Below, piece by piece: positions 1 to 11,389 of a DNA stretch of 64,000 bases (the stretch's first letter is position 1; the number at the start of each line of letters is the position of its first letter). The translations under genes and the position numbers were made by a program. The stretch comes from Sipunculus nudus (Eukaryota > Annelida > Sipuncula > Golfingiida > Sipunculidae), in NCBI GenBank assembly GCA_026874595.1, contig CM049314.1:35631229-35695228 (forward strand). The letters run 5' to 3'. Under the pieces are notes generated by a model. That model searched no databases. It was not told where the DNA came from and worked only from the letters and a program-made list of their open reading frames with translations.

Positions 1-1812
1 ATTACCTGCATGATCTTAAATGCACTGTGAAGAGAATAGGTTTCGTCATGTATGGATATAATCATTGTAATAATATATAATCAGAGTAATGGAAGCTCTG
101 ATTTACAAATTGTGCATTGTGTTGTTAACATATGTAAAACATTAAAATATCCCAGTATTATCAAGAAATTCCGATTGTTTAAATAAAATAATATGGAGGT
201 AGCCTAGACGATTTTCATTTATGCCATTGTCATGAGTGTCATGTATGGAATAAGGCTAAATAAAATCATGATTCAGAAGACTACTATTTTTTATAACCGC
301 TGGAAGATAAGACAACGAATTTGTCCTAAAAGGTTATGATTTATTCGGTTGTAAACTGTTTAAGCAATATTTTACAAGAATCTTATGTACAAAATAAACT
401 GAATGCAAATACATGTTGTTTCCTTAATCTAACTGGGACAGCGTGATTTGACACAGTGAAAATAGATAACATTTTCATAGAATTTTGACACATCCATAAG
501 CAGTTTCAGAAATATACTTTCGTGTGTCAACTATGTGAGGAAGAATTCATCTTTTAGGAGGAGCATTAATTTGGCTTTGTTCAATATCTGTTGTAACAGT
601 GCATTTCAGTTAGACCGAACTAGAATAGTAGCTCATACAGTGATATGCTATTTTTAGCATGTCAATGGCACTAAAGCAAGAACGTTTGTTTCTAATGGTT
701 AAAACAATGTAAGTGATATCAGCCATCCTTAAATGTGCAGTATAAGCTACCGCCATCTGATTTGATACTCATAAACAAAATGAATGCCGGATCGTTTTTA
801 GGCCTAACAACTTCCATATTGTTATAAAATAAATGTCGTTGTTTTACAAAAGAAATAACCTTATTTATGTGTTTTCAGTGCTTGACTGTTGCTTGTTCTA
901 GCCGTCTAGAGTTACCGTTGTATGTATTGTGTCAACAGTAATACGATTTCACATATTTTTTTATGATCTTATAAATTTTATCGTATCTTTTCAACGAGGT
1001 CACGCGGGTTTCCATGTTCAGCGGCATTATTTAACTGATTAGCATCGAAGATAGAGTCCTCAAGAAGGTATTTCAGTAGAGAGGTTGTATTGTTGATACT
1101 AAACTGTCACATTATCCATTTGACGAACAGAATATTAGATTTCATTAAAACAACCACAATAACGATAAATAATAATTGTTTGTAGCTATACACCAAACTA
1201 GATATATATTTCTTGTTTTTTTATAATTGTGAGATACGATTTGATTTTGTTTGCTTATAACCATCCATATGTAGATCTGAAATCATTGCCAGAAAAAAAT
1301 TAAAGAAGAACAACAGACGTAGAGTATATTTATATGACAAAAAGAAACTGTACACAGTTGTATGTTTGCCTGGTCTTCGTGGTTTTGATATTCAGATCAT
1401 TTTCCTAAACCGGTATATCATGGTCAATAAAAAGTAAAGGCGATCATGTGACTATTTGACCGACCTACATCAGGGGCATACTTTACCCTGTAACTGTTTT
1501 TTTTTCATTAAAAACTATACATGTATTAATTTCAAGCTTCAGGAAGATATGAGGTATTTGGTTCTTGATCTCGTGAAAATGGTGAACATTTTCTCAACGA
1601 ATATAAACTTTTACGTACGTTTGATTTTATTGTCTATTTCAAATCTACCAACTATCAATAATATCGAATTGTTTTAGAATATTTAAAATTATCTGACTTT
1701 CCTACGGATCATCGACAAACCGGTGAAATGCTGTACATTTTCACATGTAATAGCAGTTCAATTGGTTAAACTCGTTTCTTTGATAAAATGTCAAAAATAT
1801 TGAGAATGGAAT
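1..1812. other. 3' flank of the TRIM gene, no gene seen
   Basis: AT-rich DNA without a supportable reading frame. From about 1,000 to 1,812 it aligns by eye with 57,960-58,873 (shared phrases such as CATCCATTTGACGAA and GATAAATAATAA). From about 1,530 it also aligns with 16,780-17,085. It is therefore the left part of the repeated unit, including the 3' UTR and downstream DNA of the TRIM gene. I see nothing else in 1-1,000. Confidence 0.6.
1626..1631 (-). terminator. candidate polyadenylation signal of the TRIM gene
   Basis: The minus strand reads AATAAA here, about 180 nt behind the TRIM stop codon at 1,813. It is the nearest canonical hexamer in the right place. The cleavage site cannot be seen. 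Confidence 0.4.
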
Positions 1813-3717
1813 CTATCGAAGTTGGTACACTGTGGGACCTTTGTCACAATTGTACTGATTCATCCAAAGCCGCCAGGTGGAATCACATGCAATGTGCATC
1901 GGATTTTTGATACCATCATCCTGAGTGAGAACATGTCTGAGTAATGATCCGTCTGTATTGTACTCTGAAACCCTGTGGTTTTTACTGTCAGCAACTAGGA
2001 TTGTTCCGGTCGGTGTGGAGGTAGTGGATGTCACATGAGGCCTCATTTTACCATGAACAATGCTCAGTTCACCAACTTCTTTTCCGGATTCATCCCACAA
2101 TTTCACACAGTTCTCGTATGATATGATGTAAGTATCACAGTCCATGTTGCTAGCAACTTCTATTTCCACAAAGTCGTCAGTGATGAGGTTCTTCTTCCAC
2201 AATTGCTTGCCATCTGGGCTGTACTTATATACGTCAGCTTCTTGAATAGCATCAGATATTAACACATTTCCTGATGAATCGAGCGTGATTCTGGAGTTAC
2301 TTCCAACAGGGATGTCAAAATCCTTCATAAAAAATACTTTGTTCGAACATACCTGTACTTCTGACACCCATTTCTCATAAATGTTCCAACAGAGAACCCT
2401 GTCCTTGTACGCCGAGATGCACGTAGCATTTCGTGACGTACTTAAGGTAGACGAATGACCTGTAAACAGGTCACACAGAATTAAGTCCTCTTCGTTCTCT
2501 GATACAACTATGGCAGAGCCATGTGATAATGCACCAATGCCACCAGTGCATTCACTTCTACAGTCGGAAAAATTACAGATAACATTTGGTGTCTTGACGT
2601 CTGTACCTGTTGGAGAAAATTTCGTGCCCCATGTATTACATTCAAGTATCACGTTCAGCTTTTCCTGAGAACTTTCATTTAGATATTTTAAACTCCCAAC
2701 CTTTGACCTAGGTTCTCTGACAAACTGAACGATTATAGGGACGTTAACTTTCTGCAAAAGTTCATCTGCTGCCTTTAGTTGATTTTCTATTTCACGTACT
2801 GTGTCTTTTTGTTGCACAATTTCAGAGCAATTCCTCTCGTTATACTCCAAAGTTAGACACATTTCTTGCCTTCTTTCTATTATATTTGTGATTAAACTGA
2901 CTTTTTGCTCTGTGGGATTCAAACATTTAGTTTCAAGTTCTTTCAGGAGTTCTTCCTTGTTTTTGTCAATGGATGCCTTCGATGTTTCGGCGGCACTGGC
3001 TATTTCCATTTTAACTCTCTGAAACCGTTCATTCTGTTTTAAATGGTTGTCCAGCAGAGAGCGCAGTTGTGAAATTTGTTCTGTAAGCAAGTTCCTCTTT
3101 ACTGTCATTTCAGTTCTGATTTCTTCGGCTTTCTGGGCGAGTAAACTCACAGAGCCTGGATGAGAATCATGTTCCCCGCTTAACAGACAATCAGTACAAA
3201 CAAGCGCTTCACAATCAGAGCAAAAATACTTGTATACATTTGAATGCCTCTTGCAAGAGCTTGCGCAAGCGCTTTCTCTCTTCAAAGTTTCCAGTGAATG
3301 CGAGCCAAAGCCGGGAAACTTATTATGCCTTTTACAGCAGGATTCGCAAAGCCGACGGTCACAAGTGATACATTTCACAGTTGCGTTCACGAAATTCCCG
3401 TTGCCCAAGCATGTGTTGCACGTATCGCCTTGGTGGAGTGAACTTATCTGACCGTTGGTTTGTTCTATTGAACTTTTCTGAGGTAAATTTCCGACCTGTT
3501 CCTCTGGTAATTCCGTGCGTTTCCTGCAGGTAGGACAGGTAACAAAATCACCGTCTTTGGTGGCTTTTTCGACGATACTGTCGAGACAATGAGTGCAAAA
3601 TGTATGTAAACAACGAAGTTGTCGTGGGGATCTTTTTCCTAAAGGATTAAAACAGATCTGGCACGCGAGCATGTCAGCTTTTTCTGTAAAGGGTACCTTT
3701 GATGAATTGCCAGCCAT
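1813..3717 (-). CDS. TRIM protein: RING, two B-boxes, coiled coil, NHL-like propeller (E3 ubiquitin ligase type)
   Basis: This is a single uninterrupted frame of 634 codons. The N-terminus has a full C3HC4 RING finger (Cys19, Cys22, Cys36, His38, Cys41, Cys44, Cys61, Cys64). B-box 1 follows (Cys100, Cys103, Cys116, Cys119, Cys124, Cys127, His131, His140), then B-box 2 (Cys155, His158, Cys166, Cys169, Cys174, Cys177, His183, His186). A helical, charged stretch at about 190-330 should form the antiparallel coiled coil. The C-terminal third looks like a beta-propeller; one repeat, about 571-600 with VADSKNHRV, is clearly NHL-like. The architecture is that of TRIM2/3/56/71-type proteins, which act as RING E3 ligases. 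Substrate and pathway cannot be inferred. The start is supported by a splice acceptor only 9 nt upstream, so the gene has at least one 5' UTR intron and an intronless coding region. Every zinc ligand is present, so it looks functional, unlike its copies at 39.3-39.7 and 58.9-60.2 kb. Confidence 0.93.
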   Translation of the reverse strand: MAGNSSKVPFTEKADMLACQICFNPLGKRSPRQLRCLHTFCTHCLDSIVEKATKDGDFVTCPTCRKRTELPEEQVGNLPQKSSIEQTNGQISSLHQGDTCNTCLGNGNFVNATVKCITCDRRLCESCCKRHNKFPGFGSHSLETLKRESACASSCKRHSNVYKYFCSDCEALVCTDCLLSGEHDSHPGSVSLLAQKAEEIRTEMTVKRNLLTEQISQLRSLLDNHLKQNERFQRVKMEIASAAETSKASIDKNKEELLKELETKCLNPTEQKVSLITNIIERRQEMCLTLEYNERNCSEIVQQKDTVREIENQLKAADELLQKVNVPIIVQFVREPRSKVGSLKYLNESSQEKLNVILECNTWGTKFSPTGTDVKTPNVICNFSDCRSECTGGIGALSHGSAIVVSENEEDLILCDLFTGHSSTLSTSRNATCISAYKDRVLCWNIYEKWVSEVQVCSNKVFFMKDFDIPVGSNSRITLDSSGNVLISDAIQEADVYKYSPDGKQLWKKNLITDDFVEIEVASNMDCDTYIISYENCVKLWDESGKEVGELSIVHGKMRPHVTSTTSTPTGTILVADSKNHRVSEYNTDGSLLRHVLTQDDGIKNPMHIACDSTWRLWMNQYNCDKGPTVYQLR

Positions 3718-3740
3718 CTGTGTAATCTGTAAAACAAAAA
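3718..3740 (-). other. splice acceptor of a 5' UTR intron in front of the TRIM start codon
   Basis: On the minus strand a T-rich tract followed by TTTTACAG (AG at 3,728-3,727) stands 9 nt before the ATG. The same acceptor-plus-ATG arrangement survives in front of the pseudogene copies at 39,728 and 60,189, which argues that it is real. The upstream non-coding exon could not be located. Confidence 0.6.
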
Positions 3741-3926
3741 AGAATATGTTTCATTGCTTCCGGAGGATGACCTCTTTTCAACTGCCTTCAAATACGAGGA
3801 TCACGTTTAGTTTACACTCGAAGATTCCCAGCCTGATACATTGTATGGTGTACATGTAGACTAGATACAATATTACGTCTATAACAAATGTGGACTGTAA
3901 AAGGCAATTTCACCACAATTTGCCGG

Positions 3927-3934
3927 TAGTATTT
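3927..3934. repeat. left target-site duplication of the foldback element
   Basis: TAGTATTT at 3,927-3,934 matches AAGTATTT at 5,815-5,822 in 7 of 8 positions. The paralogous unoccupied site near 39,926 has a single ACGTATTT in the same context (followed by AGCATGCAGGG). Confidence 0.7.
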
Positions 3935-5814
3935 GGGTCTTTCTAAACACCGAAAAGTACCGAAAAGTACCGAAAAGTTACTGAAAAGTACCAAAAAGTT
4001 ACCGAAAAGTACCGAAAAGTTACCGAAAAGTAATTGAAAAGACTTTAAAAGCACCTTTTAATTAATTTTAACAATACAAATAACCAAAAATTAGGTAAAG
4101 ACTGTCAGTAAGGTTAGCAGATTGTGTTTTTCTCTTTTATAGGATGATGAAAAGTGACTGAAAAGCACCATAAAGTGACAAAATGTTATCCAATAAGTAC
4201 TAAAAATACCAAAAAGTACTGAAAATTTACCAAAATTACTGAAAAGTTACTGAAAAGTTATGAAAAGTACTGAAAAGTAACTGAAAAGATACCACAGTGT
4301 ACCGAAATGTTACCGAAATGACTATAAAAGCTGGTTTTACATGACAATAAACATACCAAAGTGTGCTACATGCTATTTATTCACAGAATAAATAATTAGT
4401 CTTGATATATCCTTAAATACCTGATATTACTTAGTGAAATATAGTATTCAGTGAAATATGAACCTATTTTTTTGTGGCGAGTGCTTTGCCATTATATGTT
4501 TTCAGTATGAGAGATAATATAATCAAATTCTAAGTGTTTACTCACTGACTTGATATTAAATGTTCTTGCTTTAGGTGTTTGGTCATTTAAGAATTATATA
4601 ATTTACCAAATGGATTTACATAAAATATTCCATATCATGTACTTAATTCAGAACCTTTCAATGGTCTAAAATGGCACTTTATGAAAAAAATATTGACATA
4701 TTTTGTTTGAAATGCATTCTGATTTCACAATACATTAAACATTCAAAGGTGTGCTGCTCTTGGTTTTATATATTTTAAAGTCATCAAGCTACCTCTGTCA
4801 TAAGGCTGTACCAGTATATACTGTTAAATACTGCCAAGAGAATAAATAACTGTTCAATATTTCAAATGATTTTCCCATTCATATCAGCTTTAAAATTGAA
4901 TTAGGCATCTAAACTGTATAATGGGCAGATATTCCAAAATTAAAATGATTATTTACAATAAAGTAATTCAGTAACTTTTAAGTGACTCTTCGGTTACTTT
5001 TTTTTTTAATTTTTAATACTTTAATATATGATAACATTTTGTCATTTTATAGTACAAGTTTATCAGTTATTTTTCATAATTCTATTAAAAGAGCACACGA
5101 TTTGCTAACTTTACTGACAGTCTAAAACAATTTTGGTAATTTTTGGGGTTTACATTATTTAAAAATTGCTTTTATAGTTGTTTCAGTTACTTTTCGGTAC
5201 TGTTCAGTAACTTTTCGAGACTTTTCAGTACCTTTTCAGTACTTTTTGGTAACTTTTCAGTACTTTTTGGTATGTTTTAGTATTTATTTGATAACATTTT
5301 GTCACTTTTCAGTCACTTTTCATCATCTTTTATAAAGGGTTAGAGCAAAATTTGCTGACTTCGATGACAGTCTTAAACAACTTTTCGGTAATTATGTGTT
5401 ATAATATATAAAAAATACTTTAAAAAGTCCTTTCCGTAACTTTTCGGTACATTGTGGTAACTTTTCAGTTACTTTTCGGAACTTTTCAGTAATTTTTGGG
5501 TACTTTTTGGTAACTTTTCAGTACTTTTGGTATATTTTAGTACTCCTTTGATAACATTTTGTCACTTTATGGTGCTTTTTGGTCACTTTTCATCATCCTT
5601 TATAAAGGGTAAAAAAGAGCACACAATTTGCTAACTTTGCTGACAGTCTGTACCTAATTTTTGGTTATTTTTAGTGTTAACATTAATTAAAAGGTGCTTT
5701 TAAAGTCTTTTCAGTTACTTTTCAGTATCTTTTCGGTAATTTTTCGGTACTTTTCGGTACCTTTTCGGTACTTTTCGGTAACCTTTCGGTACTTTTCGGT
5801 GTTTAGAAAGACCC
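3935..5814. mobile_element. 1.88-kb non-autonomous foldback element made of degenerate ACCGAAAAGT repeats
   Basis: The element starts GGGTCTTTCTAAACACC and ends with the exact inverse. Both arms consist of tandem degenerate decamers of the type ACCGAAAAGT / ACTGAAAAGT (left arm) or their inverse (right arm). The left arm (about 3,935-4,330) pairs with about 5,440-5,814 and includes a spacer with GACTGTCAG and GACAAAATGTTATC in both arms. The right side carries extra direct copies of the arm with a ~260-bp period, marked by GATAACATTTTGTCA at about 5,030, 5,290 and 5,550. The centre (about 4,340-5,000) is AT-rich. No transposase frame is present. The 8-bp duplication fits hAT, P or Merlin types; the superfamily is not decided. 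It lies in the TRIM 5' UTR intron or upstream region. Confidence 0.85.
5030..5814. repeat. three ~260-bp direct repeats inside the right arm of the foldback element
   Basis: The phrase GATAACATTTTGTCA recurs at about 5,030, 5,290 and 5,550. After each comes a TTTCAT(A/C)AT segment, a GACAGTCT segment and a new run of CTTTTCGGTAC-like decamers. The left arm holds only one copy of this unit, so the right arm has expanded. Confidence 0.75.
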
Positions 5815-5822
5815 AAGTATTT

Positions 5823-5990
5823 AGCATGCAGGGGTACATACATGAAAGTTTAAATAAAAACGGAGTCACATATTTTCGTCTTTAAAGAATACACAAAAAT
5901 ATCAGTTCATTCTAAATGGTTATCTTTAAAATAACACGGATCCTTTTACCGATCGGTTGTTCTATTATCTGCTACCAGATATCCCAAATT
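5823..5990. other. unit-specific spacer, aligned with 39,927-40,085
   Basis: Starting with AGCATGCAGGGGTACATAC, this stretch continues the alignment with unit B directly behind the foldback element (39,933 onward) and, more loosely, with unit C near 60,400-60,600. No gene is visible. Confidence 0.6.
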
Positions 5991-5999
5991 TTGGAATAT

Positions 6000-7470
6000 A
6001 CATTAATATAACAATAATAAGAGCACAGCAAATGGCGCATAATGCGCCCTTTGCATGTTGTGACCCCTGACCTAAATAAATATGCGTAAATTTGTGAGAA
6101 TATAAATCAGGTGAGAAACTGTATTGGTTAATACTCATGAATTATATGAAATCCCATCAGATTTTAGGTAAGTCAGTGTGGTGCAGCAAAGTATGGTGGC
6201 CTCTGGCTTCATTAAATATGTGTGGATTTTGTTGAAATAACAACTGAGGTGAGATGTTAAATTGATTAATTTTGCCATTGACTTTTATCAGACTCCTTTA
6301 TATTTCTTGTACGTTATCGTCACGAATTGGCTTTTATAAAGTAGCCAACTGGTTAATATGTATACTGAGATTCATGAAAATCTTTAGGATTTTTTATAAG
6401 TCACCACGTTGCCTCCAAAGTGTGGAGACCTCTGACCTCATTAAATATGAGTGGACTTTGCTGAAACTCAAACTTATGCGAGATATTTTATTAACATTTC
6501 GGTTGAGTTTTATTAAAATCCATCATATGTCAAGGTCACCCCTGTTCGAACTTATCCTAGCCCATGATAAGGCGACAGCGGGGGCAATGAACCCTTCGAT
6601 CGCGATTTCGATTTAGAAACTTTTGTTTTGTATATCAAGCATGATTATATTTTCTTAAAATCGTTCAGTTTTAATAGTAATGGAAAACAAGAGCGCCGCA
6701 AACGTGTATTATACACCTGTCGTGTATCTGGTAACCCTGACCTCGTTAAATATGCGTGAATTTTGATGAGAATATAATTCTCGTAAGAAACATTAAAATT
6801 GGTAAAAATGAGATTAATGAAAATCCATAGGAGTTTTGGTAAGTCACCACGGTGCCTCCAAAGTGCGATGACCTATGACCCCATTAAATATGCATGGATT
6901 TCGTTGGAAATTGAACTTAGGCGAGATATTTTATTGGTGAACAGTTCTGATGAGTTTAATCTAAATCATCCATATTCTTTTTAAGTTATCACGGCGACAC
7001 CAGCAAGTGGCCTGTACAAAGCAGCCTGGTAACCTCTTACCTCATAAAAAATGCGGGAAATCTGTTGAGAGTTCAATTAAGGTGAGGAACTGTATTGCTT
7101 AATATGTATAATGAGTTTCATGAAACTCCATAGGATTTTGTTAAGTCACCACTGTGCCTCAAAGTGCGATGTACTATGACCTCATTGAATATGCGTGCAG
7201 TTCGCTGGAAATCGAACTTACGCGAGACATTTGATTAACTTTTATATGGTTTTAATCGAAATCCATATTCTTCGTAAGTAATCACGGCGACACCACAAAG
7301 TGGCCTTGTGACCTGTAGACATTATATATGTGTGGTTTTTGCCCATATTCGAACTCAGGCGAGATAATCTGTTAGTAAGTAGTTACGGAGAGTTTGGTGA
7401 AAATCCTTCGAAGCCGCGGTAGATTATCACTAATGGTTAACGGACGGACGTACGGTTGGTATACCATAAT
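6000..7470. repeat. degenerate ~140-bp tandem array with a GGACGGACG tail
   Basis: A phrase like GACCTCATTAAATATGCGTGG recurs at about 6,061, 6,198, 6,424, 6,729, 6,866, 7,028, 7,170 and 7,310. It is usually followed by CGAACTTAGGCGAGATATTTTATT and then AAATCCATAGGATTTTGGTAAGTCACCAC. The array ends with AACGGACGGACG at about 7,440. A second start (AAGAGCGCCGCAAACG at 6,690, compare AAGAGCACAGCAAATGGC at 6,019) suggests two elements side by side. It looks like a relative of the pearl-type elements below. It is not seen at the same place in unit B. Confidence 0.65.
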
Positions 7471-7689
7471 ACTCCTGTCATAGGAGTCATAGCTAACCTT
7501 TGAAAGAATCCAACCTAAAAAATACTATAATAGGACAGAATTTATTTTTTTTTTTTATTTTTATATAGTTTTTTTTGCATTTTCTTCTTGAAATTTGATT
7601 TTGTACTTCTTTCCATCGAGAAAATAACTACTCATAAAATCAATAAAAAATAGAGGTTAATCATACATATGACCATGAAGCCTAATTAA

Positions 7690-8160
7690 CCAATAAATGA
7701 ATATGTGTCCAAACTGAGGTGGAAGTGTAAGCACAAACAAAGAACACGTGACTCAGAGGTCACGATACTCAGCTGATCGGTGACACCGAAAATTGTATAA
7801 GCTTCGCATTTTACAACTTTGTCTGTAGTAGTTTTGAAAAACTTATCGATTGGAATTTCTTCAAAATTTTCATTTTTATAGAGATACATTTGCATATATT
7901 GGAACATTCTTTCTGTTTGTGCGAAGTGGCGAACACTTTGTTTATAGGGCCCAAATTAAGAGACATGGTTGGATCACAGGTGTGCACTGTTCTCAAAGAC
8001 AAAGACGGCGCTAGCGATAGTGAACAGGGCTCGTCCACAGCCGTGATACACATTACCGACCAGTTCCTAGTATACATGAGTGAATATAGTCAATCACCCT
8101 TGATCATTGCCTTGATCATCAAATCTTTCTGTCATTTTCACGTAACTCCAATCACTCAGG
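7690..8160. other. duplicated non-coding block, second copy at about 61,930-63,100
   Basis: The block aligns by eye with unit C: the CTGAGGTGGAAGTGTAAGC stretch with about 61,931, and GACAAAGACGGCGCTAG at 8,000 with AACAAAGACGGCGCTAG at about 63,048. The copies differ by indels that break any common frame, so I treat it as non-coding. Unit B lacks it. Confidence 0.6.
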
Positions 8161-8559
8161 AATATTCCATACTCCATAATTTTTTTTATTATCAACGCCT
8201 CGGAAAAAGTCTAGGAGCAAGTAGAGAATCCGTTCTACATGGACGAGGTTATGGGTGTATACGGACGGATGTAATGATGTTTAGGATTCATGTAATGGAG
8301 AAATAAGAGGCATTACGATGTCATATCATCAGGCATGTCATGGCTTATGTTGATAACTACAAATATGAGACGGTCCAGTCAGTTTAGACCAATTTTGGAA
8401 ATGAAGACCGGATTCTATACTCGGGCCGTGTAGGCTTTGACGGCAACGATGAGAGGGAATACATAAATTAACTAATAACTGCTACTTACGTTAGTGAACT
8501 GACCACATGGAGTAACTTCGTAATTCTGTTAACTGGGATGAACCCTCAAACACTTCAAC

Positions 8560-9088
8560 AGGAGCACGGTGAGCAGGGGCGGTTTTGGAATTGGCGCAGG
8601 GAGTGGGGCCTATTGCCTTCCTTATACCTCTGATTACAAAACACTACCGGCACACTTGTATATCTGAACCAGTGTGTTGACCCCCCCCCCTTTTTTTTCT
8701 CTAAGGTTCTTTACCCATCCCTGGTGTGCAGTCAACCGTTGCATTTCAAAGTACGGGCGGGCCGCATTCCACAATAACAAAAGAGTGCTTACCGAATGAA
8801 TGGAAGTATTCATCCCACTCACAGAGTCTTCTGTGTTCGTAATGAGAAGGAAACATTCGTTTAACCCATGTACACATGAATGAGAGAATGGATCATTTTA
8901 TCCCCCCCCCCCGAAAAAAAGGATCTTATGTCGAAACCATTCTTATTTTAGGCAACACCCAGATTATTTAAAAATCTTAACTACTTTAGGTGTTTTATTC
9001 TTTTAAGATCCAGCGCAAAAAGGTTAAAGCATTGTTCAGATCAAATGAATGAAAGAAATGTATGATTGCACGAATGAATTTCCCAGAC

Positions 9089-9158
<70 letters not shown>

Positions 9159-9890
9159 GCATGAATGCACACCGGTTACGGCGCAAAGGGTAAAAAATAA
9201 CGGATACGCCAGCTTAAAATGGTATGCTAGAATATATTAAAATATAAGAGTTTTTAACAAACGTGTCTGTATGTCTCTGCACGTGTACTGTAGGTTGATG
9301 GAGGTCCCCTACAGAAACATGGATGAAAAAACGGTGCTTTGCTCTAAACAGGGAATGTCCATATGTGGCAAACTTGGTATTGGTTTTACAAAATATTAAA
9401 TATGCTTAATGATAAAAAAACCTTAATTTGGAACGGATATTGCTGATGCATACTCTGTTGATGTGTGTGGTCAATTAATTTAACCAGCATGTCATCTGTT
9501 TTTCGCGTAGTTCTTCTAGATTAATTATTATTGGACTAGCTTATTAACCCGATAACCGGCTTTTTATCAGGCATGAAGGTTGTATGAAATGAGATGAGAA
9601 ACTTCGGCTCAAGGGGGTCCGGACTCCCGACCCCCCCCCCCCCCCCACCCCCTACCCCCGGTTTAGCCGTTTTTCAATGGGCGCAGATTAATTTTTGCGG
9701 CCTGAGTCCCCCCCCCCCCTTATTTTTTTTATTTCCTTCTCCTAAATGAAGAGTCACATGTTTTTTTTCTCACATTTACTAACCATGCAAGAGGCCCACT
9801 GACTGGGTCATTTGTCAAACACACATAAATCCGTCACTGACAGCAGGGGTTATTCATATGCACAATTGACCTTGATCCTACAATTATGTA
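8560..9890. other. duplicated non-coding block, copies at 40,085-41,300 and 63,330-64,000
   Basis: The GAGCAGGGGCGG start, TATACCTCTGATTACAAAA, AACAAAAGAGTGCTTAC and GAATGAGAGAATGGATC all recur in unit B (40,090-40,400). Diverged forms recur in unit C (63,340-63,760). Later phrases (GGAACGGATATTGCTGATGC, CCAGCATGTCATCTGT) recur at 40,855-40,925. The block is rich in poly-C runs (for example 9,631-9,646). No gene is seen. Confidence 0.7.
9090..9158. repeat. (TA)n microsatellite
   Basis: Nearly pure TA repeat with one AAAT interruption. The counterpart in unit B is at 40,576-40,622. Confidence 0.9.
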
Positions 9891-9929
9891 AAAGGTCTAT
9901 TGGGTGTTGTAAAGATCACCAAGCGAGCA

Positions 9930-10140
9930 TGGAGGTATATCGCTCGGTCTTTGCCGAAGGCAGTTCGGCTGTTTTCGGTGGTAGCTTTCAGGCGAGTTTA
10001 AAACAAAGGAAAAATAACTCAAATGATGTATAAATTAAAAACTCTCATAACAGAGAAGTCACTGTGAGAGCAATAACCGTTAAAATGAGGAATATCACAG
10101 TGGCATACACAACGCGTTTTCAAAAGTGGATCAAACTCTA
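9930..10140. repeat. dispersed ~230-bp repeat, copy 1
   Basis: Phrases TTTGCCGAAGGCAGTTCGGCTG, CAAATGATGTATAAATTAA and GAGCAATAACCGTTAAAATGAGG recur in diverged form at 10,480-10,640, 12,205-12,430 and 41,680-41,880. It has no coding potential and its nature is unknown. Confidence 0.55.
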
Positions 10141-10187
10141 TTATTTACTAGCTGATATATCCGATAAACCGGGGTTTTTACATCTTT

Positions 10188-10203
10188 GGGGGGGGGGGGG
10201 GGG
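10188..10203. repeat. poly-G tract, 16 nt
   Basis: Run of 16 G. It is one of several long C/G homopolymers in 8.6-11.6 kb. Confidence 0.9.
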
Positions 10204-10479
10204 AGAGCACTGTAGGAATGAAGTAAGAAATGTTGTGCTTGTGATGAAAAGAGATTTCATATACATTATACGGATAGAAGTATTGTGAACTGGTTGGTTT
10301 GTAATTCGTTAATATCAGATCAAGAGGGATGCAGATGTCCAGATTGTAGTTAATAGTAATGTATGAATTGCACATTCAAAATATCCGGATGTGGTGGCAA
10401 AAGCTAAAAAAAAATATTGTGTAGGTAGAGGGAAGGAAAGCCATCGTTTGTGTTTTTTAGGGATTTACGTAAACACGCG

Positions 10480-10640
10480 GCCGTTATTATAGGCATTCCG
10501 ATCTTTGTCGAAAGAAGTTGGGCTGATTCCGGGGATAGCTTACACGTAAATCTAAAACCATTAAAATATCACTCCAAATGATGTGTTCATTAAAATTATT
10601 GATTTTCATATCGGTGAGGTAACTGCGGGGACCAGTGGCG
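10480..10640. repeat. dispersed ~230-bp repeat, copy 2
   Basis: CTTTGTCGAAAGAAGTTGGG, CTCCAAATGATGTGTTCATT and CATATCGGTGAGG align with copy 1 (9,930) and copy 3 (12,205). Confidence 0.5.
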
Positions 10641-11359
10641 GATCCAGATGCCCGGTCCTATATAGAGAACATTTTAAATGTGTAAAATAATGAGAGAATT
10701 TTGAAGCACCTTTCACAAAAATAATGAGGAAATTCTGTTCTCTAATTTCTTTGGATAACATAGTCAATCTTTACGTGTGGCGGGCTAAAATATTTATATT
10801 TTTCTAAAATTTAGATATTATCTTGAAAGTCCAAACATTGAATAGTTTATAACGTGTTGATATCTATCGGGTGAAAATGCCCACCTTCCTTTATAACTTG
10901 CAAAATATCATACTTTAAATGCAATCCTTGTGGTGGTATAATTGATATATTCAAGTCGCATATTAAATCTGAGTGCAATTTACCGGCATCAGATTCTGTG
11001 GTCTAAGCTGCTCCCCGGACTCAACAGAGCACAGGTGGTGAGTTCGTGTCTTTAGGCCTATTAGCCGAGGAGCAGTGACATTTTTACAGCCCAAGCTGAG
11101 CTCTCTAGGCTAATCGGAAGGGCTGGTCTCATTCACAGGCGAAATGGGGGGGGGGGGGGTGTTATGACCCTACAGAGTGTAATAACGGAAAGACTACCTT
11201 GCTAAATCACAGGGGTGATCATTAGTTTCCTCAACTTGTGAAAAACAATGTCACCAGTTTTGGGTAAATCAAAAATTTATTTGCCAGGGAATAAAAAATA
11301 TAAATAAAATTCATCAATAAAAAGCGGAAAAGAAATGTTTAAAATTAGAAATGTTAGAG

Positions 11360-11389
11360 CCCCCCCCCCCCCCCCCCCCCCCCCCCCCC
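11360..11389. repeat. poly-C tract, 30 nt
   Basis: Uninterrupted run of 30 C. A G13 run (11,442-11,454) and a C16 run (11,498-11,513) lie within 130 bp. Length may be affected by sequencing or assembly error. Confidence 0.85.

Noticed and set aside
7890-8306. 138-codon plus-strand frame
   Set aside because: The duplicated copy in unit C (about 62-63.1 kb) differs by frame-breaking indels, and no family resemblance is seen.
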